39,706 bases of DNA from Anaerosomatales bacterium (GTDB lineage Bacteria; Actinomycetota; Coriobacteriia; Anaerosomatales; SLCP01): contig JARGFT010000013.1 of assembly GCA_029210645.1 (NCBI GenBank), positions 1 to 39,706 of the forward strand, in the 5' to 3' direction. Under the pieces are notes generated by a model. That model worked only from the letters and a program-made list of their open reading frames with translations. It ran no database searches and was not told the origin of the DNA. Each line of letters begins with the position of its first letter. The stretch's first letter is position 1. Both the position numbers and the translations under genes were made by a program. This document shows positions 7,660-16,059 of the stretch, in pieces.

Positions 7660-8892
7660 CTACTCGACGATCCGGAAGGCCGAGCCGACCTGGTTCGACT
7701 CCGTGGCGATCGCCGCAAGCTGCTCGGCCGTCGACGCCACCTGACGACCGCCCGCCGCAGTCTGCTGCGCGACCGCCGCGACCTCACGCATCGCACGCAC
7801 GACCTGGTCGGTGGCGCTCTTCTGCTGCTGAGTGGCAGCGCTGATCTCCTTGGCCGCGATGGTAGTGCGCTCGATCGTGTCGAGAATCTGCTCGAGGCTC
7901 TCACCGGTCGTGTGCGCCAGATCGACGCCGCCCTGGACCTCCGCGAGCTCCTGCTCGGTGGCGATCACGAGTTCGTTGGCCGCACCCTGGATCTCGGTCA
8001 TGATCGTCGAGATCTCGGCCGTGGAGTCGACCACCGACTCGGCGAGCTTGCGGATCTCGACCGCGACCACCGAGAAGCCCTTGCCGGCGTCGCCCGCACG
8101 GGCCGCCTCGATGGCGGCGTTGAGCGCGAGGATCTTCGTCTGATCAGCGATGCTGTTGATGATGGAGAGGACCTGCCCGATCTGCTGGCTGCGCTCGCCG
8201 AGCGTGAGGATGCGGTTGGCCGAGGACTGGCTGTGCGCCTTGATCTCCTCCATCGCCGAAAGCGTGTTCATGACGGCCTGCTGACCGCTCTCGGCGCTCC
8301 CGAGTGATGCCTCGGCCATCGCCACGACCTGGTTCGCGTTGTCCGCGATCTGCCGGTAGGTGGCGGCGAGTTCCTCCATGGTGGCGGTCGTCTCGCTGAT
8401 CGATGCGGCCTGCTCGGCAGCACCGGATGCCTGTTGCTCGGTAGCGGAGAGGATCTCGGTCGCCGACATCGAGAGGCGACGCGATGAGTCATGCGTCTGC
8501 CGGACGAGGTAGACCATCAGGTCGATCATCTGGTTGTACGACCGCGCGAGCACGCCGAACTCGTCCGGCGAGTCGATGTCGACCTTCTGGCCGATCTCCC
8601 CCTTGCACGCAGCGCGGACGCTTTCGACTACGAGTTCGAGCGGGCGCATGAAGCGGTTGCCGATGAGCACCAGCGCTGCGACCCACGCTGCAGCGATGCC
8701 GGCGAGCGCAACGGCCAGCGCGAGAATGCGATCGGCGTTCGACCAGGTGAGTACCGTCGAGACCTCCTGTCTGAACGAGGCGTAGACGATAAGCCACTGG
8801 ATCACGTTTACGAGCAACGCGAGCGCGACAGTCGCGGCAGAGTACTTATAGAGGAACTTGCTTCTGAATCCCCTCGTGAGCTTCGTTGCCAT
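7660..8892 (-). CDS. Methyl-accepting chemotaxis protein lacking a sensory domain
   Basis: Chemoreceptor of 410 residues. Two membrane segments lie at about residues 17-37 and 57-77, with a loop of roughly 15-20 residues between them, too short for a periplasmic ligand domain. A HAMP domain follows ([13 protein letters not shown] through [17 protein letters not shown]). The cytoplasmic coiled coil has the hairpin tip [20 protein letters not shown] and [16 protein letters not shown], which bind CheA and CheW. No C-terminal CheR-tethering pentapeptide is present; the end is SAFRIVE. I chose the ATG at 8892 because AGGAGG lies five bases upstream; the longer frame runs into cheW. With no ligand domain it probably responds to a protein partner or to membrane state. 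Confidence 0.95.
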   Translation of the reverse strand: MATKLTRGFRSKFLYKYSAATVALALLVNVIQWLIVYASFRQEVSTVLTWSNADRILALAVALAGIAAAWVAALVLIGNRFMRPLELVVESVRAACKGEIGQKVDIDSPDEFGVLARSYNQMIDLMVYLVRQTHDSSRRLSMSATEILSATEQQASGAAEQAASISETTATMEELAATYRQIADNANQVVAMAEASLGSAESGQQAVMNTLSAMEEIKAHSQSSANRILTLGERSQQIGQVLSIINSIADQTKILALNAAIEAARAGDAGKGFSVVAVEIRKLAESVVDSTAEISTIMTEIQGAANELVIATEQELAEVQGGVDLAHTTGESLEQILDTIERTTIAAKEISAATQQQKSATDQVVRAMREVAAVAQQTAAGGRQVASTAEQLAAIATESNQVGSAFRIVE

Positions 8893-8912
8893 CGTGTCCT
8901 CCTGATAGGTAC

Positions 8913-9458
8913 CTACTGTGCTCCTGCGCCGACCGGCTGCAGGATACGATCCACGTTCACAACGCTGATGAGCTTGTCGCCGAGGAATACCGTCGCGCTC
9001 ACGTATCCGGCCTGCGATTCCTGCAGGTGCGGAAGGGACGGCTCGACGCCGGATGCCGGTACATCGATGATTCCGCCGACCTCGCTCACGAGCACCGCCG
9101 TCGTGCACTGGTCGTTCTCGAGCACGATCGCCACCGAACCGTCGCCCACCGGGCCCCGGCCGATGCCCATGAGCGTGGCCGCATCGGTCACCGAGAGGAT
9201 CTCGCCCCGCACGCTCGCCACGCCCCGCACGAACCCCGGTGCGCAGGGTATCTCGGAGACCGCGACATCCTGGAGGATCTCCCTGATCGCCTCGACGCTC
9301 ACCGCGTACCAGTGGACGCCCACCCGGAAGACGAGCAGCGCGCTTCGCTGCAGGGCGGTGTCGCTTTCGACCCTGCGCGCCAGTGCCGCGGCGCGATGCC
9401 GCAGAATCGCCTCGGCCTCCCGACCGAGCCGGCTTCTACTCGCCGAGCCATCACTCAT
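8913..9458 (-). CDS. cheW: CheW-like adaptor protein, first-position paralogue beside mcp
   Basis: SH3-like CheW domain coupling receptor to CheA. The start at 9458 is set by AGGAGG with a seven-base spacer and overlaps the end of the upstream cheW by eight bases. About 50 residues of charged helical sequence ([19 protein letters not shown]) precede the domain, which begins near [13 protein letters not shown]. Conserved features include [20 protein letters not shown], matching the family segment around the receptor-binding loop. The product is 181 residues. The two CheW proteins differ clearly in sequence, so this is not a recent duplication. Confidence 0.93.
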   Translation of the reverse strand: MSDGSASRSRLGREAEAILRHRAAALARRVESDTALQRSALLVFRVGVHWYAVSVEAIREILQDVAVSEIPCAPGFVRGVASVRGEILSVTDAATLMGIGRGPVGDGSVAIVLENDQCTTAVLVSEVGGIIDVPASGVEPSLPHLQESQAGYVSATVFLGDKLISVVNVDRILQPVGAGAQ

Positions 9459-9924
9459 CGCTCGCCTCCTGCCCTCCGCCGGGCAGGTTCGCCGGTGCCA
9501 GCAACGCATCCGCATCGAGCAGGAAGACGAGCTCGCCGTCGACCCGGTGAGCGCCACACATCCGGGAGGCCAGAGCGTGCGCTGCCGGAAGGGCGGCGGC
9601 GGCGTCGCCGGACAGCTCGACAACCGTGTCGACCGCATCGACGATGAGCGCGACCGGCCCGGCGGTGCTGGTGACGAAGATCATCGGGGTCTCCAGCGTA
9701 TAGGGCTCCGGCTGCAACCCGAGCAGAAGCCTCGCATCTACGACCGGGAGCACCTCACCCCGTACGTCGACCATGCCGACGATCATCGCGCTCTCATCGG
9801 GCATCTCCGCAAACGCGACGATCTTCTGGATCTCCCGCACCCGTTCGAGGGGCAAAGCGTATCGCTGGCCGTCGATACGAAACGTGACAGCCGTGGTGAG
9901 CGTGGTGTCGTGTGAGGCCTGCAT
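9451..9924 (-). CDS. cheW: CheW adaptor protein
   Basis: Single-domain CheW of 157 residues. VTFRIDGQRYALPLERVREI forms the first strands, MIVGMVDVRGEVLPVVDARLL is the conserved central segment, and VALIVDAVDTVVELS completes the barrel. It starts nine bases after the PilB-like gene and overlaps the next cheW, so it is cotranscribed. It probably forms the receptor-CheA core together with its neighbour; two CheW proteins could give ring variants with different receptors or partners. Confidence 0.95.
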   Translation of the reverse strand: MQASHDTTLTTAVTFRIDGQRYALPLERVREIQKIVAFAEMPDESAMIVGMVDVRGEVLPVVDARLLLGLQPEPYTLETPMIFVTSTAGPVALIVDAVDTVVELSGDAAAALPAAHALASRMCGAHRVDGELVFLLDADALLAPANLPGGGQEASDE

Positions 9925-9933
9925 CGGGGCCTG

Positions 9934-11775
9934 TCACTCCGCGAACCGCAGAACGCGGTTCAGCTCCTCGGCACTGACGAGGCCCTGCTCGACCTTGACG
10001 AGGCCCGACGCAAGCATCGGGCGCATCCCGGCGGCCTGTGCCCGCTCGGCAAGGCGTGCCGCCTGCGCACCTCCGGCGATCGCCGCGCGCACCGGCTCGG
10101 TGAAGGGAAGTACCTCGAACACACCGGTGACTCCACCGAAACCACTTCCATCACACGATGAGCAGCCACTCCCCGCAAGCGAGACCATCCCGGGGACCCC
10201 GCCGGGGATCCGGGCGGCAAGGGTGCTGTGCTCCTCGGCAGAGCAATCCGGACAGGTGGTGCGCACGAGCCGCTGACCCACGCCGAAGGTGAGCGCGGCG
10301 GCGAGACTCGTCGGCTCGGCCCCCAGGTCGAGCATCCGGCTGACACCGGCGACGATCCCGGCGCCGGAGAACGTCGCGATGACGAGCTTGCCCAGAGCGG
10401 CGGCCTCGATGGCGCGGTGCACGTCTTCGACACTCTGCATCGAATCGATCGCGACGACGTCGGTGTCCTGGCGCGCCCCGACCGCGAGATAGGACGCCGC
10501 TCCCACCGGCGAGCCGGGATCGACGAGCACCTGGGCGACCGCCGGGATCTCGTAGTCGATCGAGTGCTCAACCGAGTAGACGCTCTTGCCGACCGCAGCG
10601 GCGTGCGCGAGCAGCGCGTAGTAGGTCGCGCTGCGACCCCCCGCGACCGGAGCGCAAACGAGCAGGATGCCCCTGCCGCGCTCCACCATCGCGTGCAGGG
10701 CGCGGGTCTCAGCCTCGGAGACCCCCAGCGCGGGGAGATCGCGGGGCGATCCCGGGTCGGAGCCGAGTGAGACGACCAGTCGGTGCCCCGCGACGGTCGC
10801 GACCGCCGAGAGCGTGAGAACCAGCTCGCGCTCGCCGATGCGCGTGCGCAGGCGGCCGAGTGCGGGTCCGGCACCACGAATGGCGCCCGCCCTCACGTAC
10901 GACTTGAAGCCGTCGACCAAGCCCGCCTGCATCGACAGCGGGGCACTCGCGACCTGCTCGAGACGCCCGCCGATGCGGTAGACGAGGAAGAAGTCGTCCT
11001 TGTAGGGCAGCAGGTGGATCGCGGACGCACCCCGGTCGAGCGCGTCTGTGACGATGTCGGAGACGAGGACCGCCACCTTGCCCGCATCTGCGACCGCCAG
11101 CACGTCCAGGTCGATCGCGCTGTTCGAGACGTCGGGTGTCGGCTTGCCTTCCGGCTCTGCGGCGTCGCGATCGGTGTGAAACATCCCCTCCGGGGCCGGC
11201 TCGGCGATGAGGCTGCCGGTCTCGGGAGTGCCGGCCCCGGATGCAGGCTGCACGAGGCCCTCCTCGAGGGCGGGCGAGGCGGAGGGAATCTCGGGCGCAC
11301 CGGCAGGATCGGCGGGCGTGCCGTCCCGGGCGGGCTCGTAGTAGGTGGCGAGTGCCTGGGCCAGCGAGCCCGGATCGACCAGCACGGCCTCGAGCTCCAG
11401 GCCCAGTTCCGCACCGAGCGAGTCGAGCGCGAACACGCCCGCAGGGTCGCCTACCGCGACCGTCAGGATCCGGTCGATCTCGAACATCGGCAGGACCGAG
11501 TAGGCACGTGCCCGCTCGGCCGGTACGAGGGCAAGCGCCGACTCGTCGGGTGAGTAGCTCGAGAGGTCGACGTGCGGCACACCGAGCTCCCTTTCGAGAG
11601 CGAGCGCGATCTGGTCGGGCGCGATGACGCCGTGATCGCACAGCCACCGGCCGGCAGAGTCAGCGCCCGACATGCGGGCACGCTCGTCGGCGGCCGCGAC
11701 CTGCTCCGGCGTCAGGACGGCCATGCTCACGAGCGCATCGAGCACCCGCCGGCCAATGCTGGCTACCTCCACCAT
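9934..11775 (-). CDS. PilB/GspE-like protein with degenerate ATPase motifs (predicted pseudo-ATPase)
   Basis: About 613 residues. The N-terminal GspE_N/MshEN-like region (about 1-135, for example LTPEQVAAADERA and GVIAPDQIALALERELGV) is followed by a Pro/Ala/Gly-rich linker and then a PilB-type ATPase domain. Alignment by eye with PilB shows all four nucleotide motifs altered. Walker A GPTGSGKT is APVAGGRS (near 375), losing the Lys. The Asp box EDPVE is EHSID. Walker B MVGEIRD is AIDSMQS, losing the catalytic Glu. The His box STLHTNDA is ATFSGAGI. The zinc motif CPDC (near 508) and CSSC (near 540) is kept. It probably does not hydrolyse ATP and may scaffold or antagonise a type IV pilus motor. 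The ATG at 11775 has AGGAGG eight bases upstream; the ATG at 11781 is too close to it. Confidence 0.88.
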   Translation of the reverse strand: MVEVASIGRRVLDALVSMAVLTPEQVAAADERARMSGADSAGRWLCDHGVIAPDQIALALERELGVPHVDLSSYSPDESALALVPAERARAYSVLPMFEIDRILTVAVGDPAGVFALDSLGAELGLELEAVLVDPGSLAQALATYYEPARDGTPADPAGAPEIPSASPALEEGLVQPASGAGTPETGSLIAEPAPEGMFHTDRDAAEPEGKPTPDVSNSAIDLDVLAVADAGKVAVLVSDIVTDALDRGASAIHLLPYKDDFFLVYRIGGRLEQVASAPLSMQAGLVDGFKSYVRAGAIRGAGPALGRLRTRIGERELVLTLSAVATVAGHRLVVSLGSDPGSPRDLPALGVSEAETRALHAMVERGRGILLVCAPVAGGRSATYYALLAHAAAVGKSVYSVEHSIDYEIPAVAQVLVDPGSPVGAASYLAVGARQDTDVVAIDSMQSVEDVHRAIEAAALGKLVIATFSGAGIVAGVSRMLDLGAEPTSLAAALTFGVGQRLVRTTCPDCSAEEHSTLAARIPGGVPGMVSLAGSGCSSCDGSGFGGVTGVFEVLPFTEPVRAAIAGGAQAARLAERAQAAGMRPMLASGLVKVEQGLVSAEELNRVLRFAE

Positions 11776-11788
11776 CTGCATGGCCTCC

Positions 11789-12169
11789 TCAGCCCTCTGC
11801 CCTGGCAAGCTCGTCGGCGACCGCCTCGAGCAACCGTTCCGGCTCGACCGGCTTGGTCAGGTACTGGTCGGCTCCCGTGCGCAGTCCGGTGGCCATCGAC
11901 TGCTCCTCGGCTTTGGCCGTGAGCATGATGATCGGGATAGCCTTGTACTTTTGATCGAACTTCAGCAGACGGCACACCCGGTAGCCGTCGAGTTTGGGCA
12001 GCATGACATCGAGGAGGATGAGGTCGGGCTTGCCGTTGCGAGCCGACTCGAGAGCCTCCGCTCCGTCCTCGGCGGTAAGTACCTCGTATCCTGCAGATAC
12101 AAGGATCTCCTCGAGCATCGCGAGGATGGTCGGACTGTCGTCCACCGCGAGTATCCGCGCGCTCGCCAT
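11789..12169 (-). CDS. Single-domain response regulator (CheY/PilG-like)
   Basis: A receiver domain with no output domain, 126 residues. ILAVDDS holds the acidic metal site, Asp54 in LILLDVMLPKLDG is the phospho-acceptor, Thr in IIMLTAKAEE and Lys in YLTKPVEP complete the switch. GGAGG lies eight bases before the ATG at 12169. It ends 13 bases before the PilB-like gene, so the two are likely made together, and it is the probable diffusible output of CheA. Its partner could be a pilus motor; a flagellar switch is unsupported because no flagellar genes are visible. Confidence 0.95.
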   Translation of the reverse strand: MASARILAVDDSPTILAMLEEILVSAGYEVLTAEDGAEALESARNGKPDLILLDVMLPKLDGYRVCRLLKFDQKYKAIPIIMLTAKAEEQSMATGLRTGADQYLTKPVEPERLLEAVADELARAEG

Positions 12170-12241
12170 CCTGACTCCCTCCGTCTGTGACCGTGGGCAC
12201 ACTCCTCTCGATAGAGGTATCGCCCTTTGGAGGGTCCGGCT

Positions 12242-13627
12242 TTAGCCGCGTCCGCCTATTCGCTGGCACTGATCGAGGCTCCGTCGGCACGTCGCGATGA
12301 GGACTTCGGGCTCGAAGCCGCCGAGGAACTCCGACCAGGCACCGTCGGGCGAACGCTCGAGCGCACCGAGCGCGGCCTCGTACTCGCGACACGCCTCGGC
12401 ATGTTCTCCCCGCGAACGATGGAGATTGCCGAGGTTCAAATGCGCGAGAACGAAGTCGTCGTCCGCGCCGACCGTCCGGCGGAACTCCGCGATCGCATCG
12501 TCGGTCCGACCCGCCCGCAGATGGATCAGGCCGAGGATGTAGCGGGCGGCGGCGAGGGTCGGATCGATGCGCAACGCCTCGGTCAACCGCTCGAGCGCCG
12601 CATCGAAGTCACCGTTGTCGGCGAACGCTCGCGCGTCCCGAAGGTGAGCCGCCGCGTCGGAAGGTTCACTGGCGGGAGCTTCGGGCTCGACAGCGCGCAC
12701 GGGGACCTGAGGTGCCTCCGCAGCTGCGGCAGCGCGTGCCGGCCTCGGCGTCTGCGGGACCGACGCCCGCACCGCTGAAGTCGGTTTGCGGTGCAGGAAC
12801 ACGCCACCGACCTCGATCGTCTCGAAGCGGTTGCTGATGCCGGTCAGCGTCTCCGAATGCCCGATGAACAGGTAGCCGCCGGGATTCAGTCGCTCGAAGA
12901 GACTCTCGACCACACGGCGCGTAGACTCGATGCGGAAGTAGATGGTCACGTTGCGGCAGAAGATCACGTCCCAGTTGCCCATCAGCGCCGACGGGTGCGG
13001 CCCCTTGATCAGGTTCTGGTACCGGAAGTCGACGACGTCTCGCACCGGATCGGTCACGCGATGCCCGGTCGCGGTCGGCTCGAAGTAGCGGTCGACGCGG
13101 TCGCGGGGAACGTTGAGGAGCGCGCGGGGTGGGTATACGCCTGCCCTCGCCCGCTCGAGCGCGTGAGTCGACACATCGGTACCGAGCACCTCGGCATGAT
13201 GGCCGAGCGAATCGATGCCGGCGTCAAGCAGTGTCATGGCGATCGAGTAAGGCTCCTCGCCGGTGGAGCACCCGGCCGACCACGTCCGGAAGGAGCGAAC
13301 CGCCGGGCTGCGGGTGTCGAGGATCTCCGGGACGACGAACGTGCGCAACGCCTCGAACTGTGCCGGGAAGCGGAAAAAACTCGTCTCGTTGATGGTGATG
13401 AGGTTCATGAGCTCGCGGAACTCGGTCTCGTCTGCAACCAGGAGCTCGTAGTACCGATCGAGCGACTCGTGACCGAAGCGGGTCGCGCGGGTCATCAGCG
13501 AAATGCGCAGGGAGTCCGTGTGCCCTTCGTCGAGATGGATTCCCGAGTGTTCGTGGATGTACTCGCGGAAGCGCTCGCCCTGCTCCGCGGTCAGATCATG
13601 CTCCAGGCGTGTTTCGTGTCCGGACAT
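12242..13627 (-). CDS. cheR: Chemoreceptor methyltransferase CheR with C-terminal TPR repeats
   Basis: SAM-dependent methyltransferase that methylates receptor glutamates, countering CheB. It is 461 residues. The N-terminal CheR helical domain is followed by NETSFFRFPAQF, the SAM-binding WSAGCSTGEEPYSIA, the second motif GTDVSTHALERARAGVYPP and VIFCRNVTIYF. After about residue 275 an Ala/Pro-rich linker leads to two or three TPR-like repeats (AAARYILGLIHLRAGRTDDA, FVLAHLNLGNLHRSRGEHAE). CheR-TPR fusions are known from Frz-type and other alternative-function chemosensory systems, where the TPR part modulates receptor access. It begins two bases after the DUF4388 gene. Confidence 0.96.
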   Translation of the reverse strand: MSGHETRLEHDLTAEQGERFREYIHEHSGIHLDEGHTDSLRISLMTRATRFGHESLDRYYELLVADETEFRELMNLITINETSFFRFPAQFEALRTFVVPEILDTRSPAVRSFRTWSAGCSTGEEPYSIAMTLLDAGIDSLGHHAEVLGTDVSTHALERARAGVYPPRALLNVPRDRVDRYFEPTATGHRVTDPVRDVVDFRYQNLIKGPHPSALMGNWDVIFCRNVTIYFRIESTRRVVESLFERLNPGGYLFIGHSETLTGISNRFETIEVGGVFLHRKPTSAVRASVPQTPRPARAAAAAEAPQVPVRAVEPEAPASEPSDAAAHLRDARAFADNGDFDAALERLTEALRIDPTLAAARYILGLIHLRAGRTDDAIAEFRRTVGADDDFVLAHLNLGNLHRSRGEHAEACREYEAALGALERSPDGAWSEFLGGFEPEVLIATCRRSLDQCQRIGGRG

Positions 13628-13629
13628 GG

Positions 13630-14379
13630 CTACTCCGGAACGGTCGCCTCACCCGACGCCCCGACGACTTCTACCAGACCGGCGGCGCTCATGCCGTAGA
13701 GGACCTTTGCAGTCTCGAAGTCGTTGTAGCCGGTGAGCACGCTCAGTTCGGTGACGGACTTGCCCCCGTGCAGGTAGCACAGGAGCATCCACTCCTTCGG
13801 TTTCAGGTGGATCTCGATCGACTTCTCGCCCGGCGCTGCCGCCATCTCGAAGCGCGTGTCCATCGTCGGGATCTTCTCCCGTATGCGGTTCCACATCTCC
13901 AGGCGGCGTGACGCCTCCATGATGATGTTCTCGACCGACACCGAGATGCCGATGTCCTCCTCTTCGCACACCTCGTCCGGCTCGAATCGCAGATCCCCCG
14001 ATTCCCAGCGGAACAGGTCGAAGAGTGTGTCGTTGATCTGGTCCTGGATGAAGCCTTCGAGCACGCCAGCATCCAGATAGCCTTCGACCACGAGGATCTG
14101 CCCGAGCCGGCGAGCGGCCTTCTCCTTCTTCTGGATCTTCTGCAGACCGAGCGCCTGGCGCAGTTGCTTCTCCGAGATCACCTCGGACTTCACGAGACGC
14201 TGTCCGAGGGACTCACGGTTGTAGTTCGACGACGCGAAGAAGACGCGGCCCTTGCGGAAGCACACCTTGCCCTCGGCACCGGGGCGCGAGAGATAGAGCG
14301 TGCCGGTCTTGGCCCCGGCCGAGAGCAGCCGGAACATGTCGGCAAGCGAGAAGTCCTTGAGGTTGCCCTCGAGAGCCAC
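13630..14379 (-). CDS. DUF4388 protein with two MshEN-like motifs
   Basis: 249 residues and the first gene of the che operon. The N-terminus ALEGNLKDFSLADMFRLLSA and GKVCFRKGRVFFAS match DUF4388, a domain often linked to gliding and chemosensory proteins. Residues about 70-130 hold two similar segments, SLGQRLVKSEVISEKQL and RLGQILVVEGYLDAGVL, which fit the RLGxxLVxxGxI pattern of the c-di-GMP-binding MshEN domain. The C-terminal part looks like a small helix-turn-helix-type fold (LLCYLHGGKSVTELSVLTG). I chose the GTG at 14379 because AGGAGG lies five bases upstream and the domain begins there; an ATG about 48 bases upstream lacks a site. Ligand binding is inference. Confidence 0.85.
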   Translation of the reverse strand: MALEGNLKDFSLADMFRLLSAGAKTGTLYLSRPGAEGKVCFRKGRVFFASSNYNRESLGQRLVKSEVISEKQLRQALGLQKIQKKEKAARRLGQILVVEGYLDAGVLEGFIQDQINDTLFDLFRWESGDLRFEPDEVCEEEDIGISVSVENIIMEASRRLEMWNRIREKIPTMDTRFEMAAAPGEKSIEIHLKPKEWMLLCYLHGGKSVTELSVLTGYNDFETAKVLYGMSAAGLVEVVGASGEATVPE

Positions 14380-14461
14380 GAACGCCTCCTGGCAGGTCAC
14401 GAACGTACACAACAGGACGCACGGCACATGCTGAAGCGGCGCACGTCACGCGCCCGCGACA

Positions 14462-14489
14462 ATCCTAGCACGCACCTTGGCCCGGTCAA
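14462..14489 (-). promoter_or_regulatory. Promoter of the che operon
   Basis: On the minus strand TTGACC (14484-14489) and TAGGAT (14462-14467) are 16 bases apart. The predicted start is near 14455, giving a leader of about 75 bases before the GTG at 14379. Confidence 0.7.
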
Positions 14490-14571
14490 CGAGCCCGTCC
14501 GATGACATGTATCGGCTCCGCGCGGCTGCGCCATGAGGACGGTCGCAGGTCGGAGGGGGTGCGAAACCGGG

Positions 14572-15444
14572 CTACGCGTCCCCGCGCACAGACTGCAGTG
14601 CGGTGATGAGCGCGCCCAGCTCCTCTCCGGTGCTCGCACCCCCGTCATCGCAGATGAGCAACCCGCCGGAGCGGGCGATGAGAGATGCCGAGGAGGCCGC
14701 CTGCAGTGCCGGGATCGTACCCGCCCTGAGCGCCCAACCGGGCACCCCTCCGAGTACGACGAGGCCCTCCTGCCGTGCCCTGGTGAAGAGGTGCCGGAAG
14801 GGTTCCGGGCCGAGTCCTCCCGGGTGCAGACCGCGCAGGCCTTCGCGGGCAGCGGTGTCGAGGAATGCTCTCGTGTCGCCGTCGGAGTGCCAGATCACCG
14901 GGAGGCCCTCCTCGGCGGCCGTGCCACAGATCGCCCCGAACCGCGGCAGGAGCTCGCCCAGCACGAAGTCGGGGGCCACCAACAGGCCTTCGACACCCGC
15001 CACATCATCGGCGATCACAACCCCGCCGGCCCCGCACGCCCCCGCGTCGCGCACCGACGCGCGCGCTGCCTCCACACCTTCGTCGAGCAGCGGCGCGAGC
15101 GCCGTGGCATCACCGGCGGTCGCTGCGAGCGCCTCACTCCAACCCGTGACGCTCGCGGCGTGGTCGAGCGGGCCGCGGACCACCCAGAACGGCACGGTGC
15201 CGCACCCGGCAACCGCCTCACACAGGGCAGCCGCTTGGTCGGCCCACGACTCGACGAAGGCGAAGTCGGGTGAGAGCCGGCTGCACACCGCGGTCAGGAG
15301 CGGGTCGCCTGCCGGGGAACCCCATGCAAGCGAGAGGATGGCCTCATCGGGAACGAAGGTGACGCCGACGCAGACCTCGCCCGGCTCACCGTCGAGCGCG
15401 CGGCGCACCCGGGCGAGCGTGTCTGAGTAGCTGCGCCGAGGCAC
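14572..15444 (-). CDS. Uroporphyrinogen decarboxylase-family (URO-D) protein
   Basis: About 290 residues of the URO-D superfamily, which includes HemE and the corrinoid-dependent methyltransferases MtaA, MtbA and CmuA. The TIM-barrel-like segments VGVTFVPDEAILSLAWG, PLLDEGVEAARASVRDAG and VVIADDVAGVEGLL are visible. The metal or substrate strand reads VIWHSDGDTRAFLDTA, the HSDG form of uncharacterised family members and not the HxCG of MtaA/MtbA, so neither haem synthesis nor methylcobalamin transfer is supported. No haem genes or corrinoid proteins are nearby. The GTG at 15444 is chosen for the upstream AGGAAGG and because the longer frame overlaps the next gene. Confidence 0.8.
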   Translation of the reverse strand: MPRRSYSDTLARVRRALDGEPGEVCVGVTFVPDEAILSLAWGSPAGDPLLTAVCSRLSPDFAFVESWADQAAALCEAVAGCGTVPFWVVRGPLDHAASVTGWSEALAATAGDATALAPLLDEGVEAARASVRDAGACGAGGVVIADDVAGVEGLLVAPDFVLGELLPRFGAICGTAAEEGLPVIWHSDGDTRAFLDTAAREGLRGLHPGGLGPEPFRHLFTRARQEGLVVLGGVPGWALRAGTIPALQAASSASLIARSGGLLICDDGGASTGEELGALITALQSVRGDA

Positions 15445-15458
15445 CGTGGTTCGCCTTC

Positions 15459-15941
15459 CTATCCGGTTCTGAAGGCCCTGAATACGCCAACACCCGCAGC
15501 GATGCCCTCGGAGATACCCCACACGAGTCCGAAAGCTATCAGCACACCGAGGCACACGGCGAGAAACGCCCTGCGCCACCCCATGTCCAGAAGCCACGAC
15601 GCGGCAGTCCCCGAGTAGGCACCGGTTCCCGGGAGCGGGATGGAGACGAAGATCGCCAACCCCACCACCCCGTACTTCTCCACGAGCGGATGCGCTTTCG
15701 CACGGATGCGCTCGAGTTTTCGATGCAGCCACGTGTCCGCGGGGATGAGCTCATAGAGGAGTTCGAGCCCGAAGTACGTCGGCCAGAAGATCAGCATGTT
15801 GGTAAGCACGATGATGGGCAGGTAGGCACGATCGCCCTGCTGCACCGCCCACGGCACCGCACCCCGCAGCTCGACCCAGGGCACGAGCGTCAGGACCAGG
15901 TACTTCAGGTATGGCGGGAGCCCTGCTACCAGGTCTTCCAT
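15459..15941 (-). CDS. Small multidrug export-like membrane protein (COG2426)
   Basis: Integral membrane protein of 160 residues with about four hydrophobic segments. LVPWVELRGAVPWAV near the N-terminus and FVSIPLPGTGAYSGTAASWLLDMGWRRAFLAV match the Sm_multidrug_ex (PF06695) family. The PLPGTGAYSG motif is its most conserved part, resembling the re-entrant loop of DedA-like proteins. The transported substrate is unknown despite the family name. AGGG lies four bases before the ATG. It ends 14 bases before the URO-D gene, so the two are probably cotranscribed, without an obvious functional link. Confidence 0.85.
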   Translation of the reverse strand: MEDLVAGLPPYLKYLVLTLVPWVELRGAVPWAVQQGDRAYLPIIVLTNMLIFWPTYFGLELLYELIPADTWLHRKLERIRAKAHPLVEKYGVVGLAIFVSIPLPGTGAYSGTAASWLLDMGWRRAFLAVCLGVLIAFGLVWGISEGIAAGVGVFRAFRTG

Positions 15942-16059
15942 CGATCCCTCTCAGCGTTGCCGGATACCGCCGGATGCTCAACGACGTCGGCGACGTGCAG
16001 TGTCGCCCTCCAGGATTCTAGCCGAGGAGGGGACGGCGCGCTGCGGGCTCCGAGCGCCG

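Noticed and set aside
5939-7744. A 601-codon plus-strand open frame opposite cheA
   Set aside because: Shadow of cheA; the composition is Arg/Asp-rich and no domain is visible.
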